From the NCBI RefSeq assembly GCF_900129245.1, contig NZ_FQUT01000001.1, forward strand, positions 620,001 through 684,000: DNA of 64,000 bases. The letters are read 5' to 3'. The notes under the pieces are model-generated. The model saw only the letters and a program-made list of their open reading frames with translations, was not told where the DNA came from and made no database searches. Source of the DNA: Chryseobacterium arachidis (GTDB lineage: Bacteria > Bacteroidota > Bacteroidia > Flavobacteriales > Weeksellaceae). The position numbers were made by a program, and so were the translations under genes. Position 1 is the stretch's first letter. Every line of letters begins with the position of its first letter. Shown here in pieces: positions 32,394 to 41,499 of this stretch.

Positions 32394-32440
32394 AAATTCG
32401 TTAAAATATTAGTGCAGTGGACTTCCGTCGGCTCGAGTGA

Positions 32441-32566
32441 TTTTTTGCATCGAAGTGGAGAAAAATTGTATTGGGAGCTTCTAAACTATTTGAGTTGATT
32501 GATATAGATAAAAAAAATCTTGATACAAATTCTTTCAGAATTTTACTCGAATTGAAGGCGTTTTAA
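32441..32566 (+). pseudogene. Possible fragment of a gene, 41 codons
   Basis: After an in-frame stop at 32438 there is an open frame to TAA (32564-32566) without ATG. Its last 30 codons read like real protein (SKLFELIDIDKKNLD, then SFRILLELKAF). It looks like the 3' end of a lost gene, or a chance frame. I do not recognise the family. Confidence 0.3.
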
Positions 32567-32585
32567 TTAAAAGGATATAAATTTT

Positions 32586-33191
32586 TTATAATTTTTTACA
32601 CTCTTCACTTTTAAAATAAATTCCGTTGCTTTTTACTTCGGATTTCCCTGTTTTTCTATTCATTTTAATAATGAAAGATTCTTTCTTGAGCGGACAATTT
32701 TTTGTTTTCGAAAGATATAATGAAATATTGCTGTCATCAATTTTATAAGAACTGCTTAATGGACTTGTTGAATCAACTGTGTATCCATAAGTATTTGCAA
32801 TTAAAATTGCTTCCGGAAGATTATCTACAAATCCAATGAAACTTCTCAATTGTTGTTCGTTCGAGAAATATTTTGACTGGCTGTTTTCACAGGCAATAAC
32901 ATATGAAAAACAATCTTCGCCCAAGCATTTTTGAAAGAAACCTTTTTCCGGAGCAGGATCGTTAATCGTCATGAAATCCGGCGTTTGGCTTTCATAAATG
33001 ATCGCTTTGTCCGGATCGGGATTGTTGCGAAGAACCGACCAGTAATTGTATTTCTTGTCGGGAACGATAAAAGGATAAAGCAGGTCTGTATTGTCTAAGA
33101 TTTCCGGGATTTTTTTGTAATCATGCGGAACAGCTTTCTGGCTGAAAACCAAACCGGAGCATAACAATAAAATCGGAAATAATAATTTCAT
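32586..33191 (-). CDS. Secreted protein of unknown function
   Basis: The start is taken at the ATG at 33191, where a signal peptide begins (MKLLFPILLLCSGLVFSQ); a TTG nine codons upstream would only lengthen the N-terminus. About 201 residues remain. The mature part has two Cys pairs (CLGEDC and ENSQ preceded by Cys; NCPLKK and SEECKK near the end) and mixed strands. No family recognised. The lipoprotein gene at 33227 lies 35 bases upstream on the same strand, so the two may be co-transcribed. Confidence 0.65.
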   Translation of the reverse strand: MKLLFPILLLCSGLVFSQKAVPHDYKKIPEILDNTDLLYPFIVPDKKYNYWSVLRNNPDPDKAIIYESQTPDFMTINDPAPEKGFFQKCLGEDCFSYVIACENSQSKYFSNEQQLRSFIGFVDNLPEAILIANTYGYTVDSTSPLSSSYKIDDSNISLYLSKTKNCPLKKESFIIKMNRKTGKSEVKSNGIYFKSEECKKL

Positions 33192-33226
33192 TCTGTATTT
33201 TTTTTGCAAATGTAGCAAAGTAAAAG

Positions 33227-33631
33227 TTATTGGAATATAATTTTATAGTATCCATTTTCGTCTTTTACGTCAATCCCAACACCCGTAAAGGTTAATTTAT
33301 TGATTTGGAAACCGTCACAGCCTCCTTTAAATTCAGACGACTGGATCGAAAAATCAAAAACTTTAACGCCTGAGTAGAACTTGTAGTTTTTGGTTCCGTT
33401 ATAAGCTCCGACATTTTCCAAAATCACCATATCATCCGAGGTTCTCGTCAGTTGTACGCCCACATTATTTTCATCCTGGATAGAAAATGTGGTCAGCGTT
33501 CCATTGGTGATCAGATTTTCATCATTCACATCAACAAATTTAAAAGCAATCGGTTGAGGTGCATTATAACAATCGTCACCACAAGCGGTAAAAAATAATA
33601 GAGGCAAAAGAAATAAGAATATTTTTTTCAT
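33227..33631 (-). CDS. Small lipoprotein of unknown function
   Basis: 134 residues with lipobox FTAC (Cys17) followed by GDDCYNAPQP. The mature part reads as a beta-sandwich: IAFKFVDVNDENLI, VQLTRTSDDMVILEN, YKFYSGVKVFDFSIQ, and KLTFTGVGIDVKDENGYYKIIF. It has two more Cys (21 and about 109) that could form a disulfide. No named family is recognised. It lies upstream of the secreted protein gene at 32586, on the same strand. Confidence 0.68.
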   Translation of the reverse strand: MKKIFLFLLPLLFFTACGDDCYNAPQPIAFKFVDVNDENLITNGTLTTFSIQDENNVGVQLTRTSDDMVILENVGAYNGTKNYKFYSGVKVFDFSIQSSEFKGGCDGFQINKLTFTGVGIDVKDENGYYKIIFQ

Positions 33632-33738
33632 AAGTTTCAGATTGGTGTGAAGTGTAAAATTAATTATTTAAAGTATTATAATCAAAATTATGATGATCCG
33701 AATGAAATTTTCTACGTTTAGTAATTAGAAATAAATAC

Positions 33739-34193
33739 TTATCTACAAATTTCAAAACCTCCGATTTGAAAAATTTCTATGAGTGTTTCGTCATCATCTT
33801 CGGGTGCAATATAATCCTGATTTAAACTGTATTGGTAAGAGAGAAACAATCCATTAATTAAATAACCCGGACTTTCATCAGGATCGAGTTCAGCATTCAA
33901 TTTTTCTACGGTATTCCAAAATATTTTTTTATAATTTTCTTTCATGAGTCTGGTATCAATAATACGCAGAACACATTCTGAATCTCTTGGATCAGGAGTT
34001 ATTCGTCTAAAAAACAATAACCGCTTTCAGCATCATTTTCTGTCGGTAAAATATAATGTAGCCACTGTTTTAAATGTCCTTCATCGCCTTCTGAACTTAA
34101 TCTGTTCATTATTGTTTCCAAAACATAGTCATATCCGGACCATCGGGAACTCCAGTCTTGCCCGTTTTGTAAGGTAATGAAACCTGATGCCAT
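33739..34193 (-). pseudogene. Hypothetical gene split in two frames at a U UUU UUA heptamer
   Basis: Frame A runs from ATG 34193 to TAA at 33999 (64 codons, ending SGYCFLDE). Frame B is open from inside frame A to 33739 and continues in protein-like sequence (RRITPDPRDSECVLRIID...). On the minus strand frame A reads TGT TTT TTA GAC; a -1 slip at T TTT TTA gives TGT TTT TTT AGA CGA and fuses the two into one protein of about 151 residues. This can be a programmed -1 frameshift, a phase-variable or recent T deletion, or an error in the sequence. The joined protein is soluble, with no family I recognise. Confidence 0.65.
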
Positions 34194-34304
34194 TATTTTT
34201 TTATTTAAAATTCAAACTTACAGATTTAATATTTGAATTTGATATTTAATTAAAATTTAATTATTTTTAGACTAAAAAGCTGATTAATTCAGAACAAAAT
34301 CTCC

Positions 34305-34312
34305 TACATTTG
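34305..34312 (+). promoter_or_regulatory. -7 element four bases before the ppc ATG
   Basis: TACATTTG is a full TAnnTTTG match and ends four bases before the ATG at 34317, so the transcript would have little or no leader, if this element is used. Confidence 0.5.
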
Positions 34313-34316
34313 TTAT

Positions 34317-36851
34317 ATGATACACGACCAACGCGCAGAAAAATTCAGGCAGATTGTGGAAAATAAGTTCCAGATCTATAATTCATTATTTATGAGCCTG
34401 CCTTATGATAAAATGACGAATATCGGGATGCTGCTTCCGTTTCTTTGTGAAGAAAGCAAGATCGGCTACGAAGCTGGTAAAACACCCGAAGAAATCATTG
34501 AAGAATTCTTTAAAAATCATACAGATTTACAGACCGAAGAGCAGAAAACAGAGTTGCTTTTTAAAATTATACAATATATTGAAAGACAGGTGGTTCTGTT
34601 TGATAGTATAGAGGACGCTGCTTTCCCGAATCTTCACTCCGAAAGCGATAACGGAACGGTAACCAATATGTACGAACGTTCATTGCAGGATCACAAGCTG
34701 GAAAAAATCCGTGAAAAGCTGAAGGATTTTGCAGTAAAAGTCGTTTTTACGGCTCACCCGACTCAGTTTTATCCGAACTCGGTGCAGAGAATTTTACATG
34801 ATCTGAGAAATGCGATCACTACAGATTCAATTACAAACATCGATATGCTGTTGCAGCAGTTAGGAAAGACTCCCTTTGTTAATAAAGAAAAACCAACACC
34901 GATTGATGAAGCGCTGAGCATTATTTATTATCTGAGATATGTTTATTACGATTCCATCGGAGAGCTTTTTACCAAGATAAAGACAACTTTTGAAAATAAT
35001 CATTTCCACCTGCATGAAGACCTTATTCAGTTGGGATTCTGGCCGGGCGGCGACAGAGACGGAAACCCGTTTGTAACGGCGGATGTTACCAAAAGAGTAG
35101 CGGAAGAATTAAGGTCTGCTATTTTAAAGGCATACTACAATAATCTTAAATTGGTAAGAAGAAGACTGAGTTTCAGAGGTGTTTCTGAAGTTTTAGGACA
35201 GTTGAGCGCTGAATTATATACCGCTATTTTCAGGAATGAAAAAATTGAGGCAGAAGATATTATAAAAAGGCTGAATGAAGCTGAAAAAATATTGGTAGAA
35301 CAGCACAATTCATTGTTTATCGATGTGCTTGTGAATTTCAGAGACCGTGTAAAGATCTTCGGAACCCACTTTGCGACGTTAGACGTTCGTCAGGACAGCA
35401 GAATTCATCAGAAAGTGATCGATGAGGTTTTTGCTAAAGTGTTTGGAAATGCTGAAGCGAGCTACGAAGAGAAATATAATAAATTAATCGGGATTAATGA
35501 AAAAATTAATGCTGATGATTTTGAAGATATTGTAAAAGATACTTTATTAACGGTTTCACAAATCACAGAGATTCAGGAATTAAACGGATCAAGAGGAATG
35601 AACCGTTATATCATTTCCAATTCTGATGCGGTGAAAGATGTAATGAATGTGTATGCATTTTTCAAAGTTTGTGGTTATCAGGATGAGGAAATTAATATGG
35701 ATATTGTTCCGCTTTTCGAGACAATGGAAGGTCTTGCCAATGCAGAAAACGTGATGAATGAATTGTATCAAAATCCGGTTTACAAAAAGCATCTGGCGAA
35801 AAGAGGAAATCAGCAGACGATTATGCTTGGCTTCTCGGACGGAACCAAAGACGGTGGATATCTGAAAGCCAACTGGGAAATTTATAAGGCGAAAGAAGTC
35901 TTGACCCAGCTTTCCGAACAAAACGGAATCAAGGTTGTTTTCTTCGACGGTAGAGGAGGTCCGCCGGCAAGAGGAGGAGGCAAAACTCACGACTTCTATG
36001 CTTCTCAGGGTAAAACAATTGCCAATAATAAAATTGAGTTAACGATTCAGGGGCAGACCATTACCAGTATTTTTGGGAATAAAGAACAGGCAAAATATAA
36101 TTTCGAACAGCTTTTAACGGCGGGGGTCGAGAACGATGTTTTTAAAAATGCAAAGAAAGAATTAACGGAAAAAGAAAGAGCGTTAATTGTAGAATTGGCG
36201 GATATCAGCTATCAGAAGTATTCAGATCTGAAAGCGCATCCGATGTTCGTTCCTTATCTTCAGGAAATGAGTACGTTAGAATATTACGGTAAAACCAATA
36301 TCGGAAGCCGTCCGTCGAAAAGAGGCGGAGGGAATGAACTTAAGTTTGAAGATTTAAGAGCGATTCCGTTTGTGGGCTCATGGGCACAATTGAAGCAGAA
36401 TGTTCCCGGATTTTTCGGTTTCGGTTTTGCGATGCAAAAAATGAAAGAGCAGGGGAGATTTGAAGAAGTGAGAGCATTGTATAAAGGTTCCGATTTCTTT
36501 AAAACATTGGTGCTGAACTCGATGATGAGTATGAATAAAACGTATTTCCCACTGACCTATTACATTAAAAATAATCCGAAATTCGGTGCTTTCTGGAATG
36601 TTTTATTTGATGAATATTCTCTGTCTAAAGAAATTATGCTGGAACTGACAGGCTTTAAAATGCTTCAGGAAGAAGATCCTTTGTCAAGAAAATCCGTGAA
36701 AATCCGTGAGAAAATTGTTCTTCCGCTGTTAAGTATTCAGCAATATGCATTAATGAAGATTCAGAAAGGAGAAGGCAATAAAGAGGCTTATGAAAAGCTT
36801 GTGACGAGATCTTTGTTCGGAAATATTAATGCGAGTAGAAATTCGGCATAA
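34317..36851 (+). CDS. ppc: Phosphoenolpyruvate carboxylase
   Basis: 844 residues, within the short range of the bacterial family (about 850-950). It makes oxaloacetate from PEP and bicarbonate, refilling the TCA cycle. Hallmarks: catalytic His147 in VVFTAHPTQ, the LGFWPGGDRDGNPFVT loop, FFDGRGGPPARGGG (mobile glycine loop with the essential Arg), and GSRPSKRGGG. It ends RSLFGNINASRNSA rather than the usual NTG C-terminus, as in other Bacteroidota. A lipoprotein gene starts 9 bases after its stop and may be co-transcribed. Confidence 0.96.
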   Translation: MIHDQRAEKFRQIVENKFQIYNSLFMSLPYDKMTNIGMLLPFLCEESKIGYEAGKTPEEIIEEFFKNHTDLQTEEQKTELLFKIIQYIERQVVLFDSIEDAAFPNLHSESDNGTVTNMYERSLQDHKLEKIREKLKDFAVKVVFTAHPTQFYPNSVQRILHDLRNAITTDSITNIDMLLQQLGKTPFVNKEKPTPIDEALSIIYYLRYVYYDSIGELFTKIKTTFENNHFHLHEDLIQLGFWPGGDRDGNPFVTADVTKRVAEELRSAILKAYYNNLKLVRRRLSFRGVSEVLGQLSAELYTAIFRNEKIEAEDIIKRLNEAEKILVEQHNSLFIDVLVNFRDRVKIFGTHFATLDVRQDSRIHQKVIDEVFAKVFGNAEASYEEKYNKLIGINEKINADDFEDIVKDTLLTVSQITEIQELNGSRGMNRYIISNSDAVKDVMNVYAFFKVCGYQDEEINMDIVPLFETMEGLANAENVMNELYQNPVYKKHLAKRGNQQTIMLGFSDGTKDGGYLKANWEIYKAKEVLTQLSEQNGIKVVFFDGRGGPPARGGGKTHDFYASQGKTIANNKIELTIQGQTITSIFGNKEQAKYNFEQLLTAGVENDVFKNAKKELTEKERALIVELADISYQKYSDLKAHPMFVPYLQEMSTLEYYGKTNIGSRPSKRGGGNELKFEDLRAIPFVGSWAQLKQNVPGFFGFGFAMQKMKEQGRFEEVRALYKGSDFFKTLVLNSMMSMNKTYFPLTYYIKNNPKFGAFWNVLFDEYSLSKEIMLELTGFKMLQEEDPLSRKSVKIREKIVLPLLSIQQYALMKIQKGEGNKEAYEKLVTRSLFGNINASRNSA

Positions 36852-36860
36852 AAATCCTGT

Positions 36861-37610
36861 ATGAGAAACTTGTTGTATGGGTCAATGGTTGCAGTTGGAC
36901 TGTTTATTTCAGTCGGTTGTAAAGACTCAAAAAAAGATAAACTACCGCCGGCTGCGAAGAATGAGGCTTTATCCGTGGAAAAAGCGATAAAAGATCACGT
37001 GGGAACCGGAAATAAGAAAAAACCAGCCGATTTTTTACCGAATGGCTACGTGCTCTTTGAGGAGGTTTATGGCGACCTCAATAATGACGGACTGAAAGAC
37101 TGTATTTTAATTATCAAAGGCACAGCAAAAGATAAAGTAATTCAGCACGAAAGTCAGGGCGAATTAGACCGCAACCGCAGAGGAATTATTGTTCTTTTGA
37201 AAACTAAAAACGATGACTATCAGCTGATTGTTGAAAATAATAGTTGTTTTTCCTCAGAAAATGAAGAAGGCGGAGTGTATTACGCTCCGGAATTAATGGT
37301 GTATGCTGAAAAAGGAAATCTGTTTGTTCATTATGCTCATGGAAGATACGGCTACTGGAAATATACTTTCAGGCTGAAAGGTTCAGATTTTCAGTTAATT
37401 GGTTATGATGCAAGCGATAATCACGGCCCTGTAGTGAATAATGAAACGAGTATTAATTATTTAACAGGAAAAAAGCAGTACAGAGAAAACACAAATCCGA
37501 ATGCGGATAGCGGTGAAGAGGTGTTTGAAGAAACCTGGAGTAAAATTCCTGTCCAGAAACCAATTATGCTTTCGGAAATTAAAGATTTTGATGAACTGGA
37601 AGCCTCCTAA
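36861..37610 (+). CDS. Lipoprotein with FG-GAP-like repeat core
   Basis: 249 residues; lipobox SVGC (Cys20) followed by a Lys/Asp-rich linker. The central segment EVYGDLNNDGLKDCILIIKGT (near 68-88) is a DxNxDGxxD calcium-loop typical of FG-GAP/dockerin-like or VCBS repeats, then beta strands with VYYAPELMVYAEKGNLFVHYAHGRYGYWKYTFRL. From memory, proteins of this style are common as surface or periplasmic lipoproteins in Bacteroidota. The gene starts 9 bases after ppc. No specific function can be given. Confidence 0.7.
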   Translation: MRNLLYGSMVAVGLFISVGCKDSKKDKLPPAAKNEALSVEKAIKDHVGTGNKKKPADFLPNGYVLFEEVYGDLNNDGLKDCILIIKGTAKDKVIQHESQGELDRNRRGIIVLLKTKNDDYQLIVENNSCFSSENEEGGVYYAPELMVYAEKGNLFVHYAHGRYGYWKYTFRLKGSDFQLIGYDASDNHGPVVNNETSINYLTGKKQYRENTNPNADSGEEVFEETWSKIPVQKPIMLSEIKDFDELEAS

Positions 37611-37660
37611 ATAAGTATGACAAAATAAAAGGAAACAAAAATCGTTCTAATCATAAAATT

Positions 37661-37690
37661 AAAACTATCCATACTTTCGGATAGTTTTTT
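37661..37690 (+). terminator. Terminator before the esterase gene
   Basis: The perfect 10-bp stem AAAACTATCC / GGATAGTTTT (37661-37670 with 37679-37688) is followed by T, closing the ppc-lipoprotein unit. Confidence 0.85.
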
Positions 37691-37717
37691 TATCGCTTAA
37701 TTTTAAACTAATATCCA

Positions 37718-38632
37718 ATGAACCTTAAATTTTTCGTTACATTTTTCACTGTTTTTTCCATGGCAGTTTTTGCTCAAAAACCTGAAAAGATCACTTTTAA
37801 AGATACTCCTAATTATTACTATAAAATAATACCGGAAGGCAAACCTGCCGGAATGATTATGATTTTGCCCGGTGGTGGTGAAACTCCTGAAAGGGTAATG
37901 AATCAGATTTATCTGGATGAACTGGCAGCTGAGAAAAACTTGATTGTTGTTTTTCCTGGTTTTGAAGACGGCGATTTTAAAATGGATATCGAAAGAAAAT
38001 TTTTAGACAGAATAGCAAAAGATATTGTTGAAAAACACAAAATTCCGAAAGATAAAATTGCTATCGGTGGATTGTCTTACGGTGGAATGTTAGCGGTAAA
38101 ATATGCTGAAATTGCCGTGAGAGATAAAAATACTTATTTTACTCCCAATTCAATTTTTGCTCTTGATCCGCCACTTGATTACGAAAAAATGTATTATCAG
38201 TTAAACCGTGATATCGAAAGAAATTATTCTGAGCCAGCCGTAAACGAGGCAAAATATTTTAGCAAAGAAATGGTGGAAGCGATTGGCTATCCCGACAAAA
38301 ACAGAGATAATTACATTAAAGAGTCTATGTTTTTATACACTGAAAAAGATGGTGGCAATGCAAAATACCTGATGAATATTCCGATTCTGATGTACACAGA
38401 GCCCGGAATTATGTGGCAGATGAACAACCGGGGCAGAGATTTGTACGATACGAATTGCATCAGTATCACTGCAATGATGAATCTGTTAAAATTAAAAGGA
38501 CATAAAGATGCAGATTTAGTTATTGTTAACGACAGAGGAATCCGACCTGAAGGTTTCAGGCATCCGCATTCCTGGAGCATCATGGATTCTGAGGAATGCT
38601 TACACTGGATTTTGAAACATTTTAATCAATAG
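37718..38632 (+). CDS. Secreted alpha/beta hydrolase
   Basis: 304 residues with a signal peptide (cut after about VFAQ, residue 20). The alpha/beta fold shows MIMILPGGGETPERVMNQIYLDELAAEKNLIVVFPGF (oxyanion region, about 46-85) and the nucleophile elbow GGLSYGGM with Ser near 124; a late His is in GFRHPHSWSIMDSEECLHWIL. It resembles esterase/depolymerase-type enzymes of the PHB-depolymerase or BaeS-like group. Substrate unknown. It has its own unit between two terminators. Confidence 0.82.
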   Translation: MNLKFFVTFFTVFSMAVFAQKPEKITFKDTPNYYYKIIPEGKPAGMIMILPGGGETPERVMNQIYLDELAAEKNLIVVFPGFEDGDFKMDIERKFLDRIAKDIVEKHKIPKDKIAIGGLSYGGMLAVKYAEIAVRDKNTYFTPNSIFALDPPLDYEKMYYQLNRDIERNYSEPAVNEAKYFSKEMVEAIGYPDKNRDNYIKESMFLYTEKDGGNAKYLMNIPILMYTEPGIMWQMNNRGRDLYDTNCISITAMMNLLKLKGHKDADLVIVNDRGIRPEGFRHPHSWSIMDSEECLHWILKHFNQ

Positions 38633-38640
38633 TTTCAACT

Positions 38641-38679
38641 AAAAAGAGCTGTTTAATCAATTTTTAACAGCTCTTTTTT
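38641..38679. terminator. Strong bidirectional terminator
   Basis: AAAAAGAGCTGTT (38641-38653) pairs perfectly with AACAGCTCTTTTT (38666-38678). It lies between the convergent hydrolase and subtilase genes. Confidence 0.92.
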
Positions 38680-38680
38680 A

Positions 38681-40288
38681 TTATTCTTTTATGAATTTTT
38701 CATAATAAATTTTATCCATTGTCTGAATTTTCAGGTAATAAACTCCTTTTGCAAAATCTTCAACTTTTACAGATTTCTGATGATTAACTTTTGTAATTAA
38801 TCTTCCCAAATTATCGTAAACTTCCAAAGAAAGAACTTCCAGATCCGTTGCTATATTCAGAATATTTTTAACAGGATTCGGGAAAATGGCAACGCTGTTT
38901 TTCTTTACCAATTCGGAGGTGCTTAAAACATTATTATAAAACTTTCCGAAATTAAGAATTCCAAATCCCATCTGGTCGGTATGATTTGGGAAAAGAGATG
39001 CCGTTTCTCTCAGTCTGGTTCTCATCATATCTCTGTTCATGGTGGTAAAAGCCTGGATCAAACAGGCTACTCCGCCTGCTGCAATCGGAGTGGCAATCGA
39101 TGTTCCGTTAACCACCAATGTAGCATCGTTGTACACAGAAATGGATGCAGATCCTCTTGTACTGCCGTCCGGTTTTATTACGCCGGCAGAATTCGGTCCG
39201 TAAGAAGAAAAGCTTGAGGAAGCTCCTGCGGAATCTACAGATCCTATAGTGAAAACTTTGGCATTATCTGCCGGAGTAAGAATATAATGCCATGGCTGTG
39301 CCCCGGAATTTCCGGCGGCGAACAATACAAAGATTCCTTTATTTACAGCTATTTCAGCTCCTCTGGCAATAAAAGAGGTTGTTCCGTTGAGGTTGGCATA
39401 AGTATAGTTATATTTCGGATCGTCGAAGGTGGCGTATCCTAAAGATGTGGTAATCATATCCACGCCTTTTCGGTCGGCCTCTTCGGCAGCTTCAATCCAG
39501 TAAAGCTCTTCTTCAGGGATTTCTACACTTGCATTTTCGCTGCGGTAAAGGTAAAAATCTGCATCGGGTGCCGAACCTACAAAAGTATCCTGGATATATC
39601 CTCCGATGGCGCCTAAAATAACAGAACCGTGACCATTCAGGGAAGGATTATAAATATCCGGGGTTTTTGTTACAAAATCATAACCTCCCTTAATGTGATT
39701 GTTAGTCCATAATCTTGAATATACAGATCCTGTATCTACGGACGGAAAACCTGAATCAATTACTGCTACTGTAACCCCCGTGCCTGTATATCCCGCAAGG
39801 TGAAGCGGACGGATGTTTACCTGATCGATCTGCTCGGAACCTGAACCATAATCAAATACAGTTAAGTTTTTGCTGGCGGACTGGTCCCAGTTTTCCCATT
39901 TGTTAACGGGAAGTGTTTTGGGAACTGTAGAAGAATTTTTAGCAAAACTTTCTACGGACAGGACATACGTTTGTGCCTGAAGTGTTGTAATCTGGGCTGG
40001 AGTAGCATTTACCGCGACACCATTCAGCCATTTCGAATAGTCTGTAACCGTAAATCCTAAACTTTGAATATTGTTGATATAAGATTGTTCAATCGGTGCA
40101 TCCTGATCGTTTAAAGCAACGCCTAATGCTGTCCTTCGGTTCAATGACTTCTGAGTAAGCTCTGATAAAGGGTTTGCATAAAATGCAGCTTTGTTTGGTT
40201 TGTCTTTAAAAAAGACAAAAACGAGCGATGTCTGTGCAAAACTTACAGAGTAACCCGCTAAGAGACAAAAGAGTAAAGTTTTTTTCAT
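38681..40288 (-). CDS. Subtilisin-like (S8) serine protease with type IX sorting tail
   Basis: 535 residues: signal peptide (cut after SFAQ, residue 19), an inhibitor-like N-terminal part (about 20-115), the S8 catalytic domain with Asp178 (VAVIDSGF), His220 (NGHGSVILGAI), oxyanion Asn327 (AAGNSG) and Ser397 (GTSIATP), and a C-terminal domain from about 460 that starts VAIFPNPVKNILNI and ends YYLKIQTMDKIYYEKFIKE. That last domain is the 'Por secretion'/type A sorting domain of the type IX system. It should be an extracellular or surface protease that helps scavenge protein. It is alone in its unit. Confidence 0.95.
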   Translation of the reverse strand: MKKTLLFCLLAGYSVSFAQTSLVFVFFKDKPNKAAFYANPLSELTQKSLNRRTALGVALNDQDAPIEQSYINNIQSLGFTVTDYSKWLNGVAVNATPAQITTLQAQTYVLSVESFAKNSSTVPKTLPVNKWENWDQSASKNLTVFDYGSGSEQIDQVNIRPLHLAGYTGTGVTVAVIDSGFPSVDTGSVYSRLWTNNHIKGGYDFVTKTPDIYNPSLNGHGSVILGAIGGYIQDTFVGSAPDADFYLYRSENASVEIPEEELYWIEAAEEADRKGVDMITTSLGYATFDDPKYNYTYANLNGTTSFIARGAEIAVNKGIFVLFAAGNSGAQPWHYILTPADNAKVFTIGSVDSAGASSSFSSYGPNSAGVIKPDGSTRGSASISVYNDATLVVNGTSIATPIAAGGVACLIQAFTTMNRDMMRTRLRETASLFPNHTDQMGFGILNFGKFYNNVLSTSELVKKNSVAIFPNPVKNILNIATDLEVLSLEVYDNLGRLITKVNHQKSVKVEDFAKGVYYLKIQTMDKIYYEKFIKE

Positions 40289-40374
40289 GTATTTATTTTG
40301 TATAAAGATAAAACAAAATCAATAAAATTTTTGATGGGATTTTAAATTCCTTATTTTTACAGAAATATTTATTT

Positions 40375-41499
40375 ATGAAAAAGATTCAAATGGTTGACTT
40401 ACAAAGTCAGTATTACAAAATAAAGAATGAAGTAGATAATGCAGTTTTAAATGTAATGGATTCGGCGGCTTTTATTAACGGCCCTGAAGTAAAGTCATTC
40501 CAGAATGAATTGGAGTCTTATTTGGATGTAAAACACGTGATTCCTTGCGCCAACGGAACAGATGCCCTGCAGATTGCTTTAATGGCACTGGATTTAAAGG
40601 AAGGAGATGAGATCATTACTGCTGATTTTACTTTTGCGGCAACCGTAGAAGTTATTCATTTATTGAAGCTTAAATCTGTTTTGGTAGATGTGGATTATGA
40701 TACGTTCACGATTTCTACAGAAGCGATAAAAAAAGCGATCACTCCAAAAACAAAAGCGATCATTCCCGTACATATTTTCGGGCAGTGTGCGAATATGGAA
40801 GAAATTTTAAAGATTGCTGAAGAACATAATTTATATGTCATTGAAGATAATGCGCAGGCGATTGGCTCGGAATATACATTTTCGGACGGAACGGTAAAAA
40901 GTGCCGGAACAATGTCTACGGTGGGAACGACTTCTTTTTTTCCTTCCAAAAACTTAGGATGTTATGGTGACGGAGGTGCAATTTTTACCAATAATGATGA
41001 GCTGGCTCATCGTTTAAGAGGTATTGTAAACCACGGAATGTACGAAAGATATTATCATGATGAGGTGGGGGTAAATTCAAGATTAGACAGCGTTCAGGCG
41101 GCAGTTTTAAGAAAAAAACTTCCTCATTTGGATGCTTATAACGAAGCGAGAGGAAAAGCTGCGGATTTTTATGATGAAGCTTTTGCCAATCACCCCAATA
41201 TTTTAACTCCGAAAAGAGCGGAAAATTCTACGCACGTTTTTCACCAATATACTTTGAGAATTCTGAACGGTAAACGTAATGAATTACAGAAATTTTTAAC
41301 TGAAAAAGAAATTCCGGCAATGATCTATTATCCTGTCGCTTTAAGAAAACAGAAAGCGTATTATCAGGAAAGCAATGATGCCGATTTTGTAAATACAGAT
41401 AAATTGTTAGACCAGGTAATTTCTCTTCCGATGCATACGGAATTGGATGAAGAGCAGCTGAAATATATTACAGAGGCTGTATTGGAGTTTATGGGATGA
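40375..41499 (+). CDS. DegT/DnrJ/EryC1/StrS-family sugar aminotransferase
   Basis: 374 residues, PLP-dependent. The PLP lysine is K192 in TTSFFPSKNLGCYGDGGAIF, with IEDNAQAIG (about 156-164) binding the cofactor and CANGTDALQIAL (about 58-69) near the phosphate. Family members aminate a keto-sugar nucleotide (for example UDP-4-keto or 3-keto hexoses) for surface polysaccharides or glycoprotein sugars. It overlaps the next gene by 4 bases (ATGA) and is followed closely by galE and a cytidylyltransferase, so this is a small nucleotide-sugar operon. Exact sugar unknown. Confidence 0.94.
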   Translation: MKKIQMVDLQSQYYKIKNEVDNAVLNVMDSAAFINGPEVKSFQNELESYLDVKHVIPCANGTDALQIALMALDLKEGDEIITADFTFAATVEVIHLLKLKSVLVDVDYDTFTISTEAIKKAITPKTKAIIPVHIFGQCANMEEILKIAEEHNLYVIEDNAQAIGSEYTFSDGTVKSAGTMSTVGTTSFFPSKNLGCYGDGGAIFTNNDELAHRLRGIVNHGMYERYYHDEVGVNSRLDSVQAAVLRKKLPHLDAYNEARGKAADFYDEAFANHPNILTPKRAENSTHVFHQYTLRILNGKRNELQKFLTEKEIPAMIYYPVALRKQKAYYQESNDADFVNTDKLLDQVISLPMHTELDEEQLKYITEAVLEFMG

